Source of the DNA: Selenomonadaceae bacterium
GTDB taxonomy: Bacteria > Bacillota > Negativicutes > Selenomonadales > Selenomonadaceae
Direction of reading: 5' to 3'
DNA: 9,298 nucleotides
Assembly: GCA_016280345.1 (NCBI GenBank)
Contig: JAEEGN010000045.1
Span: 1-9,298 of the forward strand
Every line of letters begins with the position of its first letter. The first letter of the stretch is position 1. This document shows positions 5,696 through 9,298 of this stretch, piece after piece. The notes under the pieces are model-generated. The model ran no database searches. It worked only from the letters and a program-made list of their open reading frames with translations, and was not told where the DNA came from. The translations under genes were made by a program, and so were the position numbers.

Positions 5696-6400
5696 ATGGC
5701 AGGCATTTTCTATGGTATCGGCGTCGGCCCCGGCGACCCCGAGCTCCTGACGATGAAAGCGGTCAAAGTGCTGCAGACGGTAGATATCATCATCGCGCCC
5801 CGGACAGAGAAGAAAGACGGCAGCGTGGCCCTGGATATAGCCCGGCCCTATCTCAAGGAGACAGCCCGCATCGTCTATCAGGTCTTCCCCATGGTGAAGG
5901 AGTTCGAGAAGGACACCGCTGCCTGGGAAAGCAACAAGAAAGAGATCCTGGGCTTCCTCAATGAGGGGAAGAACGTGGCCTTCCTGACGCTGGGAGACGC
6001 GATGTTCTACAGCACCTACATCTATATTTTCCGCCGTCTCCGGAAAGAGAACATCACGATTGAGACGGTTCCCGGCATCCCGGCCTTCATCGCCATGGGC
6101 AGCCACCTGGGCTGGCCGCTGGTGGAAGGCAACGACGTCCTGAGCGTCATCCCGGCGACGGCGGGCATCGAGAAAGCGCGTCAGGTCCTGGAGGTATCGG
6201 ACAACGTCGTCCTGATGAAGGTTTACAAGAACTTCCCCGAAATCGCTGACCTTCTGGAAGAGAAGGGCATGCTGGATTCCTCGGTGATGGTGAGCCGTTG
6301 CGGCCTGCCGGACGAGGAGCGCATCGACGACATCGCCGCCCGGAGATCCCAGCCGGTGAATTATCTCTCGACGATATTGGCACGGCGGAGGGCACAATGA
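5696..6400 (+). CDS. cobI: Precorrin-2 / cobalt-factor II C20-methyltransferase
   Basis: This enzyme transfers a methyl group from S-adenosylmethionine to C20 of precorrin-2 (CobI, aerobic route) or cobalt-factor II (CbiL, anaerobic route), the first committed ring methylation toward cobalamin. The 234-residue cytoplasmic protein shows the SUMT/diphthine-synthase-like class III fold signatures. These are GVGPGDPELLT (9-19), TLGDAMFYST (98-107) and VPGIPAF (125-131), and the C-terminus ends NYLSTILARRR in the way typical of CobI/CbiL. In an anaerobe the cobalt form (CbiL) is the more likely substrate; sequence alone does not decide this. The motif around residue 101 reads GDA where SUMT-family enzymes usually have GDP. 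The start is fixed by AGGAGG (5680-5685), 10 bases upstream. Its stop overlaps the next gene (ATGA). It is the first long gene after the 5477 promoter. Confidence 0.93.
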   Translation: MAGIFYGIGVGPGDPELLTMKAVKVLQTVDIIIAPRTEKKDGSVALDIARPYLKETARIVYQVFPMVKEFEKDTAAWESNKKEILGFLNEGKNVAFLTLGDAMFYSTYIYIFRRLRKENITIETVPGIPAFIAMGSHLGWPLVEGNDVLSVIPATAGIEKARQVLEVSDNVVLMKVYKNFPEIADLLEEKGMLDSSVMVSRCGLPDEERIDDIAARRSQPVNYLSTILARRRAQ

Positions 6401-7071
6401 TGGAAACGGCCAGTTCATATCCGGTAAACCTGAAGCTGTCCGGCCGCAAATGCGCCGTCATCGGCGGCGGCCCAGTAGCGCTCCGCCGGACCCGGTCGCT
6501 GGCGGCGGCAGGCGCGCAGGTATTGGTCATCGCCCCGAAGGTAGTGGACGAAATACGGAAGATGGCGGACCAGGGGCAAATCACCTGGCTGGCGGAAACG
6601 TTTTCCGCCCCGAAGATCGTCGGCATGTTTCTGGTAGTCTGCGCGACGGATTATGAGAACGTGAACCGGTCGGCGGCCTGGGCCGCGAAAGCCACGGGCG
6701 CGCTCGTGAACATGGCCGCGCCGCCAACCGAGCTCAGTGATTTTACCGTGCCCGCCCGGGTCGAACACGGCGACCTCAGGCTCACGGTCTCAACCAACGG
6801 CAGCTGCCCGGAGCTTTCCCGGGTACTGGGCCGCGAGCTGGCCGACGAGGTGGCCGCGGTTTACGGGCCGTGGCTGGACCGCCTGCAGCCGCTCCGGCAG
6901 GAGGCGAAGCGGAGCCTCTCCGACAGCGACGTGCGGCTGGTCTTCTGGCGCTCGGTGCTGGACGAGAAAGTCATGGGCCTGGTGCGCGCAGGCAAATACG
7001 ATGAAGCGGAGGCAATAGTGCGAGATGCAATTGGTCGTTTTAGGTCTGAATCACAAAACGGCGCCCGTTGA
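6397..7071 (+). CDS. Precorrin-2 dehydrogenase (Met8/SirC/CysG-B type), siroheme branch
   Basis: This enzyme is expected to oxidise precorrin-2 to sirohydrochlorin with NAD+, for siroheme or anaerobic cobalamin synthesis. The 224-residue protein has an N-terminal Rossmann fold with VIGGGPVALRR (21-31), the ATD..NVN segment (84-90), DFTVPARVEHGDL (115-127), and VSTNGSCPELSRVL (131-144) where homologues have STGGxSPxxAR, then a helical C-terminal domain. It stands alone, without the methyltransferase half of CysG. The family motif NVxD reads NMAA (105-108), so the aspartate taken as catalytic or metal-binding in CysG and Met8 is apparently alanine. Start: two ATGs in tandem (6397, 6400) follow GGAGGG (6387-6392). 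The first overlaps the cobI stop and is chosen here, but 6400 has similar support. The upstream TTG at 6298 is rejected because it adds an unrelated basic stretch. The 3' end overlaps hemA by 47 bases. Confidence 0.88.
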   Translation: MMETASSYPVNLKLSGRKCAVIGGGPVALRRTRSLAAAGAQVLVIAPKVVDEIRKMADQGQITWLAETFSAPKIVGMFLVVCATDYENVNRSAAWAAKATGALVNMAAPPTELSDFTVPARVEHGDLRLTVSTNGSCPELSRVLGRELADEVAAVYGPWLDRLQPLRQEAKRSLSDSDVRLVFWRSVLDEKVMGLVRAGKYDEAEAIVRDAIGRFRSESQNGAR

Positions 7072-8347
7072 AATCCGGGAACGGTTCTCCCTGTCGAAGG
7101 AGAAGATCCGCGAGGGATTCCTTCATCTGCGCGAATATGGCGAACTCCATGAGGCGGTGGTGCTTTCGACCTGCAACCGCAACGAGATTTACGCGGTCGT
7201 GGATGACGCCGCCGAAGACGTGGCCGCGATCCGCCGCTTTTGGTCCGACCTCACGGGGAACCGGGAGGTCATTGACGATTACCTCTATTATTTCGAGCAT
7301 GAGGCCTGCATCCGCCATCTCTTCGACGTGGCGGCGAGCCTGGATTCCCTGGTCATCGGCGAGGGCCAGATCCTGAGTCAGGTGAAGGAGGCATACACCA
7401 TCGCCCATACCGCCGGCGCTACCAGCACCGTGCTCAACACCCTTTTCCACCGGGCCATCGCCACCGGGAAGCGGGTGCGGACCGAAACCCGCATCGCGTT
7501 CAGCGCCGTTTCGGTGAGCTACGCCGCGGTAGAGCTGGCGCGAGAGGTCTTCGGCACGCTGGAGAAATCCCGGGCCCTGATCTTCGGCGCCGGACGGATG
7601 GCGGAGCTTACGGCGGAAAATCTCCTGGGGCGCGGCGTCAAGAAACTCTTCGTGGCGAACCATCACTTCGAGAAGGCGGAGGAGCTCGCCCGGAAATTCG
7701 GCGGCGAGGCCGTCGACTTCTATCAGGCGCTGGAATCGGCTGACGGCGTGGACATCGTCGTGACCTCCACGGGGGCGCCCCATTACGTCATCCATCCCTG
7801 GGAAACGCAGAAGGCGATGCAGAAGCGGGGCGGCCGGCCGCTGGTCTTCATTGACATCGCCGTGCCCCGGGACGTGGATCCCGATGTCAGCACGATTCCC
7901 GGCGTGACCGTCTATAACATCGACGACCTCGAGGAAATCGTCGACGAACACCGGCAGGAGCGGCAAAAGGAAGCCCGCCTGGCGGAGGGCATCGTCGAGG
8001 AGGAAGTGGAATCGGTCCTCGATAAATTCCAATATCTGTCGTTCCAGCCCCTCATGGCGCGGCTCTCGGGCCGGGCGGACAAGATCCGCCGCCGGGAACT
8101 CCGGCGGGCGCTGGGCAAGCTCCCAACGCTGGACGAAGCAGAGCAGAAGGTACTCGATCAAATGTCGCGGATGATCGTCCGCAAGCTCCTGCGTTTCCCG
8201 ATGATGGAAATCAACGCCTCGGCGGGAACGGAGCGGGAACAGTTCTACATCGACGCCATGCGGAGTCTGTTCAAGCTGGACTATATCGGGGAGGCGGAGA
8301 CAGCCGGTGGAGAAACAGCGGATCACAGTCGGTACGCGCAGCAGTAA
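7025..8347 (+). CDS. hemA: Glutamyl-tRNA reductase
   Basis: HemA reduces glutamyl-tRNA(Glu) with NADPH to glutamate-1-semialdehyde, the first and usually rate-limiting step of C5-route tetrapyrrole synthesis, in the cytoplasm. The 440-residue protein has normal family length and all three domains. The catalytic domain opens VVLGLNHKTAPVEIRERF and has the active-site Cys at position 50 in LSTCNRNEIY, followed by LDSLVIGEGQILSQVK (106-121). The NADPH domain has ALIFGAGRMAE (184-194) and VFIDIAVPRDVDP (274-286). A long charged helix and the dimerisation domain follow, about 300-420. The start ATG at 7025 gives the conserved N-terminus. A GGAGG (7008-7012) lies 12 bases upstream, inside the preceding gene, which it overlaps by 47 bases. 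The C-terminal 15 or so residues are polar, unconserved-looking, and overlap hemC. Heme feedback control is known for some HemA proteins but is not visible here. Confidence 0.97.
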   Translation: MQLVVLGLNHKTAPVEIRERFSLSKEKIREGFLHLREYGELHEAVVLSTCNRNEIYAVVDDAAEDVAAIRRFWSDLTGNREVIDDYLYYFEHEACIRHLFDVAASLDSLVIGEGQILSQVKEAYTIAHTAGATSTVLNTLFHRAIATGKRVRTETRIAFSAVSVSYAAVELAREVFGTLEKSRALIFGAGRMAELTAENLLGRGVKKLFVANHHFEKAEELARKFGGEAVDFYQALESADGVDIVVTSTGAPHYVIHPWETQKAMQKRGGRPLVFIDIAVPRDVDPDVSTIPGVTVYNIDDLEEIVDEHRQERQKEARLAEGIVEEEVESVLDKFQYLSFQPLMARLSGRADKIRRRELRRALGKLPTLDEAEQKVLDQMSRMIVRKLLRFPMMEINASAGTEREQFYIDAMRSLFKLDYIGEAETAGGETADHSRYAQQ

Positions 8348-9248
8348 GCTGGCGCTTTGGCAGGCGGACTTCGTCATCGATTGCCTGCGGGAACGGTACC
8401 CCGGTCTCACCGTCGGGAAGAAGCTGATGACGACGAAGGGGGACAGGATCCTGGACGCGCCGCTGGCGAAGATTGGCGGCAAAGGCCTGTTCACGAAGGA
8501 ACTGGAAACGGAAATGCTGGCCGGGGGCATCGACCTCGCGGTTCACAGCCTCAAGGATATGCCGACGGAAGCCCCGGCGGGGCTCGTCATCGCCGCCATC
8601 ACCAAGCGTTTCGATCCCGGCGACGCCGTGGTAAGCCCGCGCTACAAGACGTTGGCGGCGCTGCCCGCGGGGGCCCGCGTTGGCACCTCCAGCCTGCGCC
8701 GCCGGGCGCAGTTGCTGGCGGCCCGGCCGGACCTGACGCTCGTCGACCTCCGGGGAAACGTGAATACGCGGCTCAAAAAGCTCGACGACGGAGAATACGA
8801 CGCCATCGTGCTGGCGGTGGCCGGGCTGCGCCGTCTGGGTTTCGGCGACCGCATCACCGAGGTTTTGCCGCGCTCCCTCTGCCTGCCGGCGGTGGGCCAG
8901 GGCGCGCTGGCCATCGAAACGCGGGCGGATGATGATGAAGTCCGGCAGATGCTCGCGTTCCTGAACGATGAAGAAACCGCCCGCTGCGCTGCGGCGGAGC
9001 GGGCGTTCCTGACGGTCGTGGAAGGCGGCTGTCAGGTACCGGTGGGCGTGTACGCAGCGCCCGAGCAAGGGCGTCTCGTCGTCGAGGCCGTCATCGCCTC
9101 GCTGGACGGCCAGCGCCGCTTCCGCGACCGGGCAGAGGGCGATTTCAGCGACGCCGAGGCGCTGGGGCGGGCGTTGGCCGAGCGCCTGCTGGCAGCGGGA
9201 GGCATTGACATCCTGCACGAGATCGGGCTTTTATCGGATCGCGCTTGA
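8307..9248 (+). CDS. hemC: Hydroxymethylbilane synthase (porphobilinogen deaminase)
   Basis: HemC joins four porphobilinogens into hydroxymethylbilane, using a covalently bound dipyrromethane cofactor. The 313-residue protein has the full family set of motifs: VGTRSSKLALWQ (8-19), KGGLF-type KGLFTKELE (59-67), DLAVHSLKDMPT (76-87) with the catalytic D84, GTSSLRRRAQL (126-136), RGNVNTRL (149-156), LPAVGQGALAIE (193-204), and the cofactor cysteine C242 in EGGCQVPVGVYA. D84 and C242 fall at the same numbers as in the E. coli enzyme. The start is GTG at 8307, with GGAGA (8296-8300) 6 bases upstream and GGGGAGG further up (8288-8294). No ATG upstream gives a better N-terminus, because the conserved GTRSSKLALWQ must lie near residue 10. 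It overlaps hemA by 41 bases. Confidence 0.97.
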   Translation: MEKQRITVGTRSSKLALWQADFVIDCLRERYPGLTVGKKLMTTKGDRILDAPLAKIGGKGLFTKELETEMLAGGIDLAVHSLKDMPTEAPAGLVIAAITKRFDPGDAVVSPRYKTLAALPAGARVGTSSLRRRAQLLAARPDLTLVDLRGNVNTRLKKLDDGEYDAIVLAVAGLRRLGFGDRITEVLPRSLCLPAVGQGALAIETRADDDEVRQMLAFLNDEETARCAAAERAFLTVVEGGCQVPVGVYAAPEQGRLVVEAVIASLDGQRRFRDRAEGDFSDAEALGRALAERLLAAGGIDILHEIGLLSDRA

Positions 9249-9271
9249 TCCCGCGCCTGCCTGATGGACGC

Positions 9272-9298
9272 GTGACATTCACCGGCAGAAAAAAACAC
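9272..9298 (+). CDS. Possible start of the next operon gene (truncated by window end)
   Basis: A GTG at 9272 opens a frame that stays open for nine codons (beginning VTFTGRKKH) to the window end, 23 bases after the hemC stop. In related operons the next genes are cobA/hemD or hemB, so a gene here is expected, but nine codons show no recognisable motif. The preceding TGATGGA is only a weak Shine-Dalgarno and the true start may lie beyond the window. Confidence 0.2.

Noticed and set aside
6298..6396. N-terminal extension of the precorrin-2 dehydrogenase from a TTG at 6298
   Set aside because: The added residues are shifted-frame cobI sequence without family similarity, whereas ATG 6397/6400 has a good GGAGGG and gives a normal N-terminus.
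7040..8530. 496-codon open frame on the - strand opposite hemA and hemC
   Set aside because: The protein is Arg/His/Asp-rich without family motifs, while the + strand carries intact HemA and HemC signatures across the same bases.
8271..9218. 315-codon open frame on the - strand opposite hemC
   Set aside because: It mirrors hemC codons and shows no motif; shadow of a GC-rich gene.
1..9298. CRISPR array, insertion sequence or prophage remnant
   Set aside because: No direct repeats with regular spacing, no transposase or integrase frames and no terminal inverted repeats flanking a block were seen; base composition is even apart from the short AT-rich promoter region.

Overview
The window carries two co-directional gene runs, all on the + strand, in GC-rich DNA. 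They are separated by one intergenic region of about 250 bases. The gene content fits an anaerobic diderm Firmicute, probably class Negativicutes. It pairs an outer-membrane secretin, which requires an outer membrane, with a Firmicute-like glucose-6-phosphate isomerase and a clustered tetrapyrrole/cobalamin operon. The taxonomic guess comes from remembered family resemblance and gene order, not from a search.

Run 1 (1-5442) starts with the 3' end of a phosphoglucomutase/phosphomannomutase. It continues with galU (UDP-glucose pyrophosphorylase), pgi (glucose-6-phosphate isomerase), a small membrane-anchored protein with a GspC/PilP-like C-terminus, a compact secretin and a NarL/FixJ-type response regulator. 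Spacings run from 4-base ATGA overlaps to 12 bases, so this is very likely one transcription unit. The first three proteins interconvert fructose-6-P, glucose-6-P, glucose-1-P and UDP-glucose, which supplies envelope polysaccharide. The next two form the inner-membrane and outer-membrane parts of a type II secretion or type IV pilus-like channel. The run ends at a strong intrinsic terminator (5463-5496).

The intergenic region (5443-5695) is compact and structured. A near-consensus sigma-A-type promoter has its -35 box inside the terminator loop. It is followed by two AT-rich dyads, an unannotated 37-codon ORF encoding a basic peptide, and a leader with nested hairpins just before a strong Shine-Dalgarno. 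I found no cobalamin riboswitch consensus here.

Run 2 (5696 to the window end) holds cobI/cbiL (precorrin-2 C20-methyltransferase), a Met8/SirC-type precorrin-2 dehydrogenase, hemA (glutamyl-tRNA reductase) and hemC (hydroxymethylbilane synthase). The genes overlap by 4, 47 and 41 bases. HemA and HemC open the C5 tetrapyrrole pathway. The dehydrogenase and CobI act on precorrin-2 at the branch between siroheme and cobalamin. The genes needed between these steps (hemB, hemD, cobA) are not in the window and would be expected downstream; a possible next start lies at 9272.

Most of the window is conserved housekeeping. The least ordinary parts are the secretin module joined to sugar-phosphate genes and an orphan regulator, the dense regulatory DNA at 5463-5690, and an apparent Asp-to-Ala change at the expected catalytic position of the precorrin-2 dehydrogenase.
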